Below, piece after piece: positions 47,774 through 55,840 of a DNA stretch of 64,000 nt. Position 1 is the stretch's first letter, and the number at the start of each line of letters is the position of its first letter. The translations under genes and the position numbers were made by a program. Origin of the DNA: Clostridia bacterium (GTDB lineage Bacteria > Bacillota > Clostridia > Christensenellales > CAG-917); NCBI GenBank assembly GCA_900763875.1, contig CAAFLX010000001.1, forward strand, positions 1-64,000. The letters are read 5' to 3'. Under the pieces are notes generated by a model that worked only from the letters and a program-made list of their open reading frames with translations, did no database searches and was not told the origin of the DNA.

Positions 47774-47946
47774 CTGACGGCGAAAACAAAAAAATGCCAA
47801 AAACACGTGCAAATATTACATAATATACCTTGTGAAAAATGCACAAAAAACGGCAAAAAAACGGCGTAAAAAAGGCAAAAATACGGTGTAAAAAAGGGTA
47901 TAAAAACAAGTAGAAAACAGGCAAAAATCAACGGTATAAAATAGAT

Positions 47947-48879
47947 ATGCTCAAACACAAATCTCACAACTTAACGGGAATTTTCTTCTGCTCGCTGTGC
48001 GCGCTGGTTTGGGGCTTTGCATTTATCGCCCAACAAAAAGCGTCGTCCGACGTGCCGACTTTCGCGTTCAACGGTTTGAGATTTTCCCTTGCGGTGGGGG
48101 TTATCGGCATATTTATCCTCGTCAATATGCTCATCGACAAAAAGAAGGGCGTAAAGCGCACGGGGTGGAACAAGTCCACATTGCTTGGCGGCACGCTGTG
48201 CGGAATCTGTCTTTTTGTCGCCAACAACCTGCAACAGTACGCCATCGCGCGCACGACGGTGGGCAAAACCGGCTTTATCACCGCGCTTTACATCGTCATC
48301 GTGCCGCTTTTCAACGTGCTTTTGAGAAGGCGTATCCCCGTCAACGGCAAGTTTGCAATCGCGTTTGCGGTGCTCGGATTTTACGTTATGTGCATCAACG
48401 ATTCCAGCGGAGTCACCTATGCGGACGTGATTTTGCTCATTTGCGCCGTGACTTTTTCCTTGCACATTATGTTTATCGACGTGTTTGTTGACGAAACCGA
48501 CCCCCTCAAACTCACCTTTACGCAGTTTGTCGTGGCAAGTCTTTTGAGCTTGCCCGCAATGGCAATCGAAGGTTTTCCGCCTACGAGTGCAGTGGGGCAA
48601 AACATAACCTCGATTTTGTACGTCGGCGTAATGTCGGCAGGCGTCGGATTCACATTCCAAAGCCTTGGGCAAAAGTACGCGCCGCCCGAGCTTGCAACTC
48701 TCATTATGTCCCTTGAATCCGTCATAGCGTTCATTGGCGGCGTTGCGTTTTTGAACGAGAGTTATTCGGCAAAAGAGTTTGTGGGGTGCATCATAGTTTT
48801 GCTTTCGGTGTTCCTTGCCCAGATTTCCTTGCCACAAAAAATGCTCAAACCCAATTATAGCAAATACTTTATAGACTGA
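47947..48879 (+). CDS. EamA/DMT-family transporter
   Basis: 310 residues with ten hydrophobic segments in two five-helix halves (LTGIFFCSLCALVWGFAFIAQQKAS and, in the second half, YADVILLICAVTFSLHIMFIDVF), each an EamA domain. Typical late motif LIMSLESVIAFIGGVAFLNE is present. Exports or imports a small metabolite, not identifiable. No ribosome site is seen; TATAAA ends six bases before ATG, fitting a leaderless mRNA. The 47774-47946 gap before it is A/G-rich, with repeated GTATAAAAA-like words and no gene. Confidence 0.9.
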   Translation: MLKHKSHNLTGIFFCSLCALVWGFAFIAQQKASSDVPTFAFNGLRFSLAVGVIGIFILVNMLIDKKKGVKRTGWNKSTLLGGTLCGICLFVANNLQQYAIARTTVGKTGFITALYIVIVPLFNVLLRRRIPVNGKFAIAFAVLGFYVMCINDSSGVTYADVILLICAVTFSLHIMFIDVFVDETDPLKLTFTQFVVASLLSLPAMAIEGFPPTSAVGQNITSILYVGVMSAGVGFTFQSLGQKYAPPELATLIMSLESVIAFIGGVAFLNESYSAKEFVGCIIVLLSVFLAQISLPQKMLKPNYSKYFID

Positions 48880-48915
48880 CAAAACTCGGCAAATCCGATT
48901 TTTTGACAAAACAAC

Positions 48916-48944
48916 AAAACACGCATTTTATATGCGTGTTTTTT
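48916..48944. terminator. Intrinsic terminator between convergent EamA and trmO genes
   Basis: AAAACACGCAT (48916-48926) pairs with ATGCGTGTTTT (48932-48942), followed by T. A-run on the left arm lets it work in both directions. Confidence 0.88.
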
Positions 48945-49013
48945 GCACTTTAAGTGTGAGTTTTGCATTTTCTTATGCCGTATTGCTTGCAAAAATTGCG
49001 GTGGGGAATATCT

Positions 49014-49682
49014 TTATTCGTTGATGATTTCAAGCTCCAAAAGCGTTGCAACGCCGTTTTGCACTGTGAATTTCACGTTGTAGCAGTTGTAGCGCATGCC
49101 GTAAATTCGCTCGTCGTCTTGATAGGACGGGCGAGGGTCTTGCGCTATGCAATCGACTATGCGCTTCGAGTCTTCGTCCGAAACGTTTTTCAGTACGTCA
49201 AGGTTGTCAACACTCAAAAAGTGGTTGTCGCACTCCGTTGTAAAACCGAAAATCGCACTTGGCACGCAGTCGGATTTTAGGTAGGGTTTTACGTCGTATA
49301 TCGGCGTGCCGTCAAGCAAGTCCGCGCCCTCGACAACAAGAATTTTGCCCTCGTCGCCGTCCTCGATTCGCACAAGTTTGACAAGGCTCAGCCCCAGCGA
49401 ATTGGGGCGGAAGGGCGAGCGCGTTGCAAATACTCCCATTTTTTGGTTGCCGCCAAGCCTTGGCGGGCGCACGGTGGCGCAAAACTCATCGCGGTGTGCT
49501 TGTGAAAAGTCAAAGATTATCCACAAATGAGAAAAGCCCTCGACGCCTCTCAATGCGTCGGGATTGCGAAACTCTTTTTCAAATACGATTTTGCCCTCGA
49601 TTGGCACTCGTCCGCTTTGGCGCGGTATGCCGAATTTCTCCTTGAAGGGCGTTTTGATGTGCGCTATCGGTTTGATTTCCAT
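49014..49682 (-). CDS. trmO: tRNA t6A37 N6-methyltransferase (TsaA/VirR family)
   Basis: 222 residues from ATG 49682 with AGGAG six bases upstream. IAHIKTPFKEKFGIPRQSG, GFSHLWIIFDFS, GVFATRSPFRPNSLGLSLVKL and GADLLDGTPIYDVKPYL are the diagnostic TrmO blocks. It adds a methyl group to threonylcarbamoyl-adenosine 37 of threonine tRNA, improving decoding. The C-terminal ~70 residues (YQDDERIYGMRYNCYNVKFTV) form the extra domain of the longer family version. Confidence 0.93.
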   Translation of the reverse strand: MEIKPIAHIKTPFKEKFGIPRQSGRVPIEGKIVFEKEFRNPDALRGVEGFSHLWIIFDFSQAHRDEFCATVRPPRLGGNQKMGVFATRSPFRPNSLGLSLVKLVRIEDGDEGKILVVEGADLLDGTPIYDVKPYLKSDCVPSAIFGFTTECDNHFLSVDNLDVLKNVSDEDSKRIVDCIAQDPRPSYQDDERIYGMRYNCYNVKFTVQNGVATLLELEIINE

Positions 49683-49779
49683 ATTCTGCTCCTAAAAAAA
49701 TGATAGCACGGATTTTTCGTTTTTTCCACACTTTTTGCCTATGCGCTTGATTTTATTAAACTATTGTCAAAAATCGCTC

Positions 49780-49808
49780 TTGAAAAGGGGGATAAAATGT
49801 TTTATACT
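49780..49808 (+). promoter_or_regulatory. Promoter of the DUF2804 gene
   Basis: TTGAAA (49780-49785), 17 bases, TATACT (49803-49808), ~46 bases before ATG 49855. Confidence 0.65.
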
Positions 49809-49820
49809 CAACATAGAATC

Positions 49821-49841
49821 ATATATCTACAATAGATATAT
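49821..49841. promoter_or_regulatory. Perfect palindrome in the DUF2804 leader
   Basis: ATATATCTA (49821-49829), CAA, TAGATATAT (49833-49841): 9-bp perfect arms ending just before the GGAGGG ribosome site. Could be an operator or a leader hairpin. Confidence 0.55.
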
Positions 49842-49854
49842 CGGAGGGAATGTT

Positions 49855-50964
49855 ATGAAGAGAACTTATCCGAGTTGGATCGAAGGTCAACTCAACAGCA
49901 AACAAACCGAGTACACCAAGCCCACAAAGCTGCTCGACGATGACGGCAAATTGCTCTCGCCGGGTTGGGCAAGGCACAACGTTTTCGACTATGATCGCTC
50001 AAAGTCGAAACCTGCAAATCGCAAAAAAGAATGGGATTTCTATCAAATCTCCAACGGCGAGTTTATGGTGCAAATGAATTTTGCCAACATCTCGATCGGC
50101 GGATTTGCGCAAGCGTCCATCACCGACCTTCGCCGCCCGCATCGCAAGAGTAAAATCCACAGCGGTTCGATTATGGAATTGACCGCAATCTTCCTTGGCG
50201 GCAAAAAACACATACTCCCAAAAAAAGGCGACGAACCCAACGTTCTTGACCAAACCGTGGGCAAAACGCATATGAAAGTCGTCACCGAAACCGAGCGTCG
50301 AACGATGTATTTCAAGGGCAAATACAAGGGCAAAGACGTTGAGGCAAACTTCACCATGGACATCATGCCGGGGCTTGAAAACATCACCACCGTTCTCCCG
50401 TTTGAGGGCAAGCCCACAAGATACTTTATGACCACCAAGCAAAACTGCATGCCTTGCGAAGGCACTTTCCGTTGGGGGGACAAGGTTTGGAAATTCGACA
50501 AAAAAGACACCTTTGCTTTCCTCGATTGGGGCAGAGTCAACACTCCCTATCAAATGGTTTGGTACTGGGGCAACGGCTCGAAAGTCGTTCAAACCCCCGA
50601 CGGCAAAGACCATATGTTCGGTTTTGAAATCACCTGGGGCATCGGCGACGAATCGCACGCCACCGAAACCGCCATTTTCTGGGATGGCAAAGCCCACAAG
50701 TTCGGCCCCGTTGACGTTGAAGTTTTCCCCAAACCCGACAAGTTTATGCAGCCTTGGCACTTCATCTCCCAAGACGGGCGTTTCGACTTCACCATGACTC
50801 CTTTTTACGACCACCACAGCGACCTCAACGCTCTCAACATTCTTCGCATGCACTGCCACCAACTCCACGGCATCTGGAACGGCACCGCAATTCTTGATGA
50901 CGGCACAAAGGTTGAGGTGAGGGATATGTATGCGTTTTGCGAATACTGCGAAAACAAATGGTAA
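49855..50964 (+). CDS. DUF2804 family protein
   Basis: 369 residues; start ATG 49855 after GGAGGGAATGTT; 40 earlier in-frame codons lie in the promoter. LLDDDGKLLSPGWARHNVFDYDR near the start and the later WGRVNTPYQMVWYWGNGS, HMFGFEITWGIGDESHATETAIFWDGKAHKFG and FTMTPFYDHHSDLNALNILRMHCHQLHGIWNGTAILDDG are the family blocks. The fold is probably all-beta, lipocalin-like; no enzyme activity is established for the family. No signal peptide, so cytoplasmic. Immediately after its stop codon comes R2 copy A, whose left arm begins two bases past TAA, so this element is the only candidate 3' end of the transcript. Confidence 0.88.
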   Translation: MKRTYPSWIEGQLNSKQTEYTKPTKLLDDDGKLLSPGWARHNVFDYDRSKSKPANRKKEWDFYQISNGEFMVQMNFANISIGGFAQASITDLRRPHRKSKIHSGSIMELTAIFLGGKKHILPKKGDEPNVLDQTVGKTHMKVVTETERRTMYFKGKYKGKDVEANFTMDIMPGLENITTVLPFEGKPTRYFMTTKQNCMPCEGTFRWGDKVWKFDKKDTFAFLDWGRVNTPYQMVWYWGNGSKVVQTPDGKDHMFGFEITWGIGDESHATETAIFWDGKAHKFGPVDVEVFPKPDKFMQPWHFISQDGRFDFTMTPFYDHHSDLNALNILRMHCHQLHGIWNGTAILDDGTKVEVRDMYAFCEYCENKW

Positions 50965-50965
50965 A

Positions 50966-51088
50966 AAAATGCGATATTTGGCGAACAACTGTGTCAGGTG
51001 CGATTGTTCAAACAGTCACGTACAATGAAGTACGCTCCTGTCTGCTCAATCGCAACCTTCCTTGTTCTTCATCCAAATATCGCATTTT
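50966..51088. repeat. R2 structured element, copy A
   Basis: Outer stem P1: AAAATGCGATATTTGG (50966-50981) pairs perfectly with CCAAATATCGCATTTT (51073-51088). Inner stem P2: GGTGCGATTG (50997-51006) with CAATCGCAACC (51047-51057). Apical hairpin: ACAG-TCA-CGTAC (51012-51023) with GTACG-CTC-CTGT (51030-51041). The bases between stems (GCGAA-A-CT-TGTCA on the left, CTTCCTTGTTCTTCATC on the right) and the apical hairpin are shared with other copies, while P1 and P2 sequences differ but still pair. Sits directly after a stop codon. Confidence 0.88.
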
Positions 51089-51093
51089 ACAAA

Positions 51094-51240
51094 CGCTATT
51101 GAGCGAATAGCTGTGTCAGAGTCCGCCACCTAAACAGTCACGTACAAGAAGTACGCTCCTGCCTATTGCTCAAACTGCGCCGAGGCAACGGCAACACGCG
51201 GTTGCGTATTGCCGAGAGCCTCGCTTGTTCTCGCAATCAC
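51094..51240. repeat. R2 structured element, copy B (degenerate or extended)
   Basis: CGCTATTGAGCGAATAGCTG and the apical CAGTCACGTAC/GTACGCTCCTG are well kept, and CTTGTTCTCGC near 51222 is a form of the right-hand constant block. The right half holds an extra insert of nested GC-rich inverted repeats (GGCAAC...GTTGC, GAGGC...GCCTC), and P1 and P2 no longer pair clearly. Probably a decayed or interrupted copy directly behind copy A. Confidence 0.7.
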
Positions 51241-51354
51241 TAACCGCGCAACCACTCTTCACTCTCAAAATAAGATGGACAAAAACTCAAACCGCAATTC
51301 CGTGCGAGTGCTTGCTTGGTGTTGGCGTGCTCCGCACGCAAGTGGATAAAAAAT

Positions 51355-51428
51355 GATATCGCCTACGGCGGTGATATCACCGCGTGATGATATCGTGCGT
51401 TGCACGATGATATCCAAACGCTGTTTGG
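51355..51428. repeat. Palindrome array 2: hairpins separated by GATATC
   Basis: GATATC occurs at 51355, 51373, 51389 and 51409 with small perfect palindromes of different sequence between or after them: CGCC/GGCG, ATCAC/GTGAT, CGTGC/GCACG, CCAAAC/GTTTGG. The array joins the R1 copy through TTGCGGATAAACGAACAC, the reverse complement of the link seen at array 1. A further hairpin GCGTGC/GCACGC lies at 51325-51339. Confidence 0.82.
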
Positions 51429-51444
51429 ATTGCGGATAAACGAA

Positions 51445-51800
51445 CACTTATTCGGAGCGTACTTATAAACGGAATGTGCTTATTCGAAGTGCGAGCCGCA
51501 AGGCGGCGAGAAAATGGAGTGCCGAGCTTGACGAAAAGTACGAGAATGCGTGGCATTTTGTTGCGTAGCCGCCACGCAGGCGAAGTGGCATAATTAGGAA
51601 AATGTCCCTATCTATGCGAGTGCCGATTGTCTCCCCCACGAACTACGGATAATCTTGTAGAGAAATGCCCCTATTTGAGTGGTGGGAGAAATACCGGCGT
51701 GTCCGGAAAGAGGGGGCACATCTAATTTAAGAGTTCACGCCGCGCACCATTTGTAGAGGGAGAACAAAACACGTGAGGAAGGGGGAAGTTGCAATTTAGA
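51445..51800. repeat. Dispersed non-coding repeat R1, copy 3 (inverted)
   Basis: Reverse complement of the R1 unit at 10 kb. Shared blocks in order on this strand: CACTTATTCGGAGCGT, GCCGCAAGGCGGCGAG, GCCGAGCTTGACG, TATCTATGCGAGTGCCGATTGTCTCCCCC, CCCCTATTTGAGTGGTGGGAGAA, AGAGGGGGCACATCTAATTTA, TTGTAGAGG, CACGTGAGGAA. The remaining 51801-51882 is A/T-rich with nothing recognised before the guaB promoter. Confidence 0.87.
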
Positions 51801-51882
51801 GTTCTAAACTTTCTTTTTTATTGAGAAAAAATCACCCGATTTGCCCAAAAGAAAAATTATTTCAACAAAATGGTTTATTGAC

Positions 51883-51910
51883 TTGCTTTATGAATTTTTC
51901 GTGCTATAAT
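51883..51910 (+). promoter_or_regulatory. Promoter of guaB
   Basis: TTGCTT (51883-51888), 16 bases, TATAAT (51905-51910) preceded by TGC (extended -10). Leader ~60 bases; no PurR-box-like or purine riboswitch core recognised. Confidence 0.65.
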
Positions 51911-51977
51911 AGAAAAAATTTACTATTCCGAGGCTATGCGAGTGCAATCGCGAGGCGTTAGGAGTGACGGAGGTCGT

Positions 51978-53483
51978 ATGGCAACTTATTTCAATCAACC
52001 CTCGAGAACGTTCAACGAGTATTTGCTCATTCCCGGCTACACGGACGAGAACTGCATTCCCTCCAACGTGAGCCTGAAAACTCCGCTCGTCAAGTTCAAA
52101 AAGGGCGAACAACCTGCAATTTCACTCAATATCCCGATGACTTCTGCCATCATGCAATCGGTGAGCAACGACACGCTTGCAATCGCACTGGCAAGAGAAG
52201 GCGGGATTTCTTTTATCTTCGGGTCTCAATCAATCGAGAGCGAGGCGGAGATGGTCAGACGTGTCAAAAACTACAAGGCAGGATTTGTCGTGTCAGACAG
52301 CAACCTCACCCCCGAGCATACTCTTGCAGACGTATTTGCGCTCGTGGCTGAAAAAGGACACAACACAATCCCCATCACCGATGACGGCACGTCCAACGGC
52401 AAGTTGCTTGGTATGGTCACAAGCCGTGACTATCGCGTGAGCCGTATGTCGCCCGACGTCAAAATCAAGGAGTTTATGACTCCGTTTGAAAAGCTCATCA
52501 CTGCGCCCCAAAACACAACGCTCATCGAGGCAAACGACATCATTTGGGATCACAAACTCAACTCTATCCCCATCATCGACGACGAGGGCAGACTATTGTA
52601 TATGGTCTTCCGCAAGGACTACGACCAACACAAAATGAACCCCGACGAGTTGCTTGACTCAAACAAGAGATATATGGTTGGCGCAGGCATCAACACTCTC
52701 GACTACGAACAACGCGTCCCCGCACTCATCGAGGCAGGAGCGGACGTGCTTTGCATCGACTCGTCCGAGGGCTACACGATTTGGCAAAAGAAAACCCTCG
52801 ATTATATCCGCAAGAACTACGGCGACAAAGTCAAGGTCGGCGCAGGCAACGTCGTTGACAAGGACGGCTTCAACTTCCTTGCGGACTGCGGCGCGGACTT
52901 CATCAAAGTGGGCATCGGCGGCGGCTCTATCTGCATCACGCGCGAGCAAAAAGGCATCGGCAGAGGTCAAGCGACCGCTCTTATCGAGGTTGCCGAGGCT
53001 CGTGACGAATACTTCAAAAAGACGGGCGTTTATATCCCCATTTGCTCGGACGGCGGCATCGTGCAAGACTACCATATGACTCTTGCTCTTGCAATGGGTG
53101 CGGACTTCCTTATGCTCGGCAGATACTTTGCTCGTTTCGACGAAAGCCCCACCAACAAGCTAGTCATCAACGGCAACTACGTCAAAGAGTACTGGGGAGA
53201 GGGCAGCAACCGCGCAAGAAACTGGCAACGTTACGACCTCGGCGGCAAGAGCGGTCTTGGCTTTGAAGAGGGCGTTGACAGCTACGTCCCCTATGCAGGC
53301 AGCCTCAAAGACAACGTCCGCAAGAGCCTCTACAAGGTCAAATCCACGATGTGCAACTGTGGCTCGACAACACTCGAAGCACTCCACAAAGACGCCAAAA
53401 TGACTCTCGTTTCGGCAATCAGCATCAAGGAAGGCGGCGCGCACGACGTGATTCAAAAGAACACCACTTATGCAAACAACTGA
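51978..53483 (+). CDS. guaB: Inosine-5'-monophosphate dehydrogenase
   Basis: 501 residues; ATG 51978 with GGAGG four bases upstream; an earlier in-frame ATG has no site. The NAD-dependent enzyme makes XMP from IMP, the first committed step to GMP. VGIGGGSICITREQKGIGRGQ (from about residue 312) holds the catalytic Cys in the GSxCxT loop; a Bateman module with two CBS domains lies at about 95-210 (HTLADVFALVAEKGHNTIPITDDG, LIEANDIIWDHKLNSIPIIDDEG). ICSDGGIVQDYHMTLALAMGADFLMLGRYFA is the phosphate-binding block. It is the variant with EYWGEGSNRARNWQRYD in the flap region, as in some clostridial enzymes, rather than the usual MGS-x-GAM. Single-gene unit. Confidence 0.95.
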   Translation: MATYFNQPSRTFNEYLLIPGYTDENCIPSNVSLKTPLVKFKKGEQPAISLNIPMTSAIMQSVSNDTLAIALAREGGISFIFGSQSIESEAEMVRRVKNYKAGFVVSDSNLTPEHTLADVFALVAEKGHNTIPITDDGTSNGKLLGMVTSRDYRVSRMSPDVKIKEFMTPFEKLITAPQNTTLIEANDIIWDHKLNSIPIIDDEGRLLYMVFRKDYDQHKMNPDELLDSNKRYMVGAGINTLDYEQRVPALIEAGADVLCIDSSEGYTIWQKKTLDYIRKNYGDKVKVGAGNVVDKDGFNFLADCGADFIKVGIGGGSICITREQKGIGRGQATALIEVAEARDEYFKKTGVYIPICSDGGIVQDYHMTLALAMGADFLMLGRYFARFDESPTNKLVINGNYVKEYWGEGSNRARNWQRYDLGGKSGLGFEEGVDSYVPYAGSLKDNVRKSLYKVKSTMCNCGSTTLEALHKDAKMTLVSAISIKEGGAHDVIQKNTTYANN

Positions 53484-53504
53484 CAAATTTTGAAAAACTA
53501 ACGG

Positions 53505-53533
53505 TTGAGGGCGAGGTTTTTCCTCGCCCTCAA
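53505..53533 (+). terminator. Hairpin, likely terminator of guaB
   Basis: 12-bp perfect stem TTGAGGGCGAGG (53505-53516) / CCTCGCCCTCAA (53522-53533) with T5 loop, 22 bases after the stop. It lacks a clear T-tract, so termination is likely but not certain. 53534-53740 holds nothing further recognised. Confidence 0.65.
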
Positions 53534-53740
53534 TTCATATATAGGAGTTTTTCGTATTTACGATACAAAATAAACGCGCATATCCATACAAATTTTGTGT
53601 TTGCAAGCACTATCGCAAAGCATATTTTCACTCATTTTGTTGTTGCAAGTTCCATAAAGGGCGCAATATCCATATGTTATGCTTAGTTTCGATTGCCATT
53701 TGCCTTTCACCGTTTGCCGTATTGCCGCCATATGATTGAA

Positions 53741-54700
53741 TCAGGGGAGTTTTGCAAGGAGAACGAGGTCAACGAGCTTGCCCGATAGCCGAGATTTTTC
53801 AACGAGAGAATCGTCAACTATAGTGCCGCGACCTGCTATTGTTGCTCCCGTATAGGTTTTTAGGTCTGCCGTCAAAACTCTGCCGAGCAGAAACGTATAA
53901 TCGGATATTATGCGCGCGGGCGTGCGACAATCGTCCTCGGATTCGGGCGCGTCGAGAAGTTTGAGCGCATTGTTTGAAAAATAGGGAGAATCCTCGCTCG
54001 CTTTGATTGCCATAGGTGCGGATTCGATTTGAATAGGCGCAAAAATCGGCTGTAACGACGTCGGCTCTGCATTAAAAGGCTGTTGCTCGGACTGTTGAGC
54101 GAGCTGTTGCTCTGCGCCAAGCGGCTGTTGAGGGGACGTTTGCAACGCATCAAGGGGTTGTTGTGCTGTTTGAATTGATTTTTGAGAGGGCGGTTGATTT
54201 TGAGATTTACGTAGCGCAAGTACTGTATAGTCGCTTTCGGGGCGCGGAAGGGTTATGGTTTTCGGCTTTGATTGCTTTTGCGATTTGAGCAACAAAACGT
54301 CGCCGACGCTTGCCACGTTTTGAGGTGTGAATTGGTCTTTATCCGTGTAGATTTTGCTCACTTTTCCGCTTTTTGAAAACTCGACCTTTTGAATTTGCCC
54401 CTTTAGAATGCCGTTTTGCGTGTACGCGCTCATTCCGAGGACGTTGCTTGAATAGAGGGTGAAGTCAACGTCTTCGACATTGCGGACGTTCACGCCGTTT
54501 TGCACGATTATGGCATCGAAACAACTTTGTACGTCGCCAAGGGGCAGGAGCAAGTCGCCTTCGTCTTTATCGCTTGAGAGGACAAAATATGCAATAGTCG
54601 CGCAAGTTTTTGAAAAATATGCATTTTTTATGCGCCCGATGAGGGTTGAGCCGTCGCGGTCGATGACGGGCTTGAATAAAAGAGAAGAGAGTTCAATCAT
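53741..54700 (-). CDS. PRC-barrel-like protein with Gln/Pro-rich linker
   Basis: 319 residues from ATG 54700 (GAGGTG six bases upstream). Residues 1-75 (IELSSLLFKPVIDRDGSTLIGRIKNAYFS...) and 85-140 (NVLGMSAYTQNGILKGQIQKVEFSKSGKV) each resemble a PRC-barrel, the small beta-barrel of RimM and photosynthetic reaction centre H subunits. A flexible Gln/Pro/Ser-rich segment (about 160-225, with QPLDALQ, QPLGAEQQ, QPFNAEP as a loose repeat) is followed by a third barrel-like region near the C-terminus (YTFLLGRVLTADLKTYTGATIAGRGTIV). In clostridia such proteins occur near sporulation genes; here it is divergent from cwlD. No direct function can be named. Confidence 0.7.
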   Translation of the reverse strand: MIELSSLLFKPVIDRDGSTLIGRIKNAYFSKTCATIAYFVLSSDKDEGDLLLPLGDVQSCFDAIIVQNGVNVRNVEDVDFTLYSSNVLGMSAYTQNGILKGQIQKVEFSKSGKVSKIYTDKDQFTPQNVASVGDVLLLKSQKQSKPKTITLPRPESDYTVLALRKSQNQPPSQKSIQTAQQPLDALQTSPQQPLGAEQQLAQQSEQQPFNAEPTSLQPIFAPIQIESAPMAIKASEDSPYFSNNALKLLDAPESEDDCRTPARIISDYTFLLGRVLTADLKTYTGATIAGRGTIVDDSLVEKSRLSGKLVDLVLLAKLP

Positions 54701-54882
54701 AATTTTCACCTCGATTTAGAGTATGGTTTTTGCAAGTTTTTTATGATTGTTTCATTTTGCAAAAGTGCGGATAGAACACGCAAAAACGTGACGATAAAAG
54801 TCGAAAATCGCGATAGAATACCGCTTTTTTCGACAAAAAACGATTGTCGTTAAAAATACGATTTGTACAACAAAAAACGGGG

Positions 54883-54938
54883 TTATCCACCGAGTTGTCC
54901 ACAATTTCAGGTCAAAATGTGGATAACTTTGTGGAAAA
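54883..54938. promoter_or_regulatory. Symmetric cluster of four DnaA-box-like 9-mers
   Basis: TTATCCACC (54883-54891), TTGTCCACA (54895-54903), then in the other orientation TGTGGATAA (54918-54926, the perfect complement of TTATCCACA) and TGTGGAAAA (54930-54938). The start-to-start spacing is 12, 23, 12, making a palindrome of two direct pairs. Lies in the divergent PRC-barrel/cwlD spacer. Confidence 0.7.
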
Positions 54939-54984
54939 GGTGGTATTTTTATGCTTGCATGAATATGATTTCTTTTGTAACTAT

Positions 54985-55701
54985 ATGCGTGTCGAATCCT
55001 GTCGTAAGAAAGAAGCAACCAAAATTTTGATTTTGTGCGGTTTGATTGCCGTTTTGCTTGCTTATAGCGTGAGCGCGCCTTTTGTTGCGTACGTGATTAG
55101 GCTTGAAAACTTCGAGGCGAGAACAATCGTGATTGACCCGGGGCACGGCGGCGAGGACGGCGGCGTAAAGGGTGCAAAAAGCGGCGTTGAGGAAAAAACC
55201 TTGAATCTAATCATTGCAAATTATCTGGGCGAAATGCTGATTGCGCGCGGATTCGAGGTTGTATATACGCGCAAAAACGACGCTATGCACACGTTCGAGG
55301 GCGTGAAAAACAACAAAAAACGCGCGGATATGTTTAGGCGCGGACAGATTGTAAACGAGGCAAAGCCGCTGCTTGTTGTGAGCATACATATGAACTTCTA
55401 TTCTTTGCCCACACGGCGAGGCGCGCAAATGTTTTATTCGGGCAAAAACGACGGCTCGAAAGAGCTTGCTCAATCCTTGCAAAACGCGCTCAATGCCCAA
55501 ATCAACTCAAAAGAGGGAGGCAGGACGTATGGCGCGCTAAAAGCGGAAAAGTACATTTTGGAGTGCAGTCCCTATCCCTCGGCAATCGTGGAGTGCGGAT
55601 TTTTGAGCAACTATGCCGACGAAATCGCCCTGCAAAAACCCGAATATCAAATGCGAATGGCAATGGTTTTATGTTGCGCAATCGAGGCATTTTTGAGGTG
55701 A
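54985..55701 (+). CDS. cwlD: N-acetylmuramoyl-L-alanine amidase, spore cortex type
   Basis: 238 residues from ATG 54985, equal to the usual CwlD length; the frame is open back to TTG 54844, but that would run through the DnaA-like boxes and adds no homologous sequence. No clear ribosome site precedes either start, so the start is uncertain. A membrane or signal segment (TKILILCGLIAVLLAYSVSAPFVAYVI, about 13-38) leads to an Amidase_3 domain: TIVIDPGHGGEDGG (His ~54), VEEKTLNL (Glu), VVSIHMNFYS (second His) and AIVECGFLSNYADE (catalytic Glu). It removes peptide side chains from muramic acid so that muramic-delta-lactam can form in the spore cortex, needed for germination. Confidence 0.9.
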   Translation: MRVESCRKKEATKILILCGLIAVLLAYSVSAPFVAYVIRLENFEARTIVIDPGHGGEDGGVKGAKSGVEEKTLNLIIANYLGEMLIARGFEVVYTRKNDAMHTFEGVKNNKKRADMFRRGQIVNEAKPLLVVSIHMNFYSLPTRRGAQMFYSGKNDGSKELAQSLQNALNAQINSKEGGRTYGALKAEKYILECSPYPSAIVECGFLSNYADEIALQKPEYQMRMAMVLCCAIEAFLR

Positions 55702-55803
55702 CGAAAGAGAGTTCTTGTGACCGTATCAAAAGCGAGTCGGCAACGGCTGAGCGTTTGATTGTTTGAGTTTTGTCTTTAATTGCGCGCGCTTGCGCGAAAA
55801 ACC

Positions 55804-55832
55804 TTGATTTCTACTTTTTTATCGTCTATAAT
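55804..55832 (+). promoter_or_regulatory. Promoter placed for a leaderless mRNA
   Basis: TTGATT (55804-55809), 17 bases, TATAAT (55827-55832), then eight bases to ATG 55841. No ribosome site between; transcription would begin about two bases before the start codon. Confidence 0.7.
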
Positions 55833-55840
55833 ATAGCATT

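Noticed and set aside
51910..51977. Purine riboswitch before guaB
   Set aside because: The leader is only ~60 bases and shows no three-way-junction core.
54883..54938. Chromosomal replication origin
   Set aside because: Only four boxes, no dnaA/dnaN/gyr genes nearby and no clear AT-rich unwinding region; kept only as a DnaA-site cluster.
54844..54984. Upstream extension of cwlD to TTG 54844
   Set aside because: Adds 47 residues not seen in CwlD, runs through the DnaA-box-like cluster and has no ribosome site.
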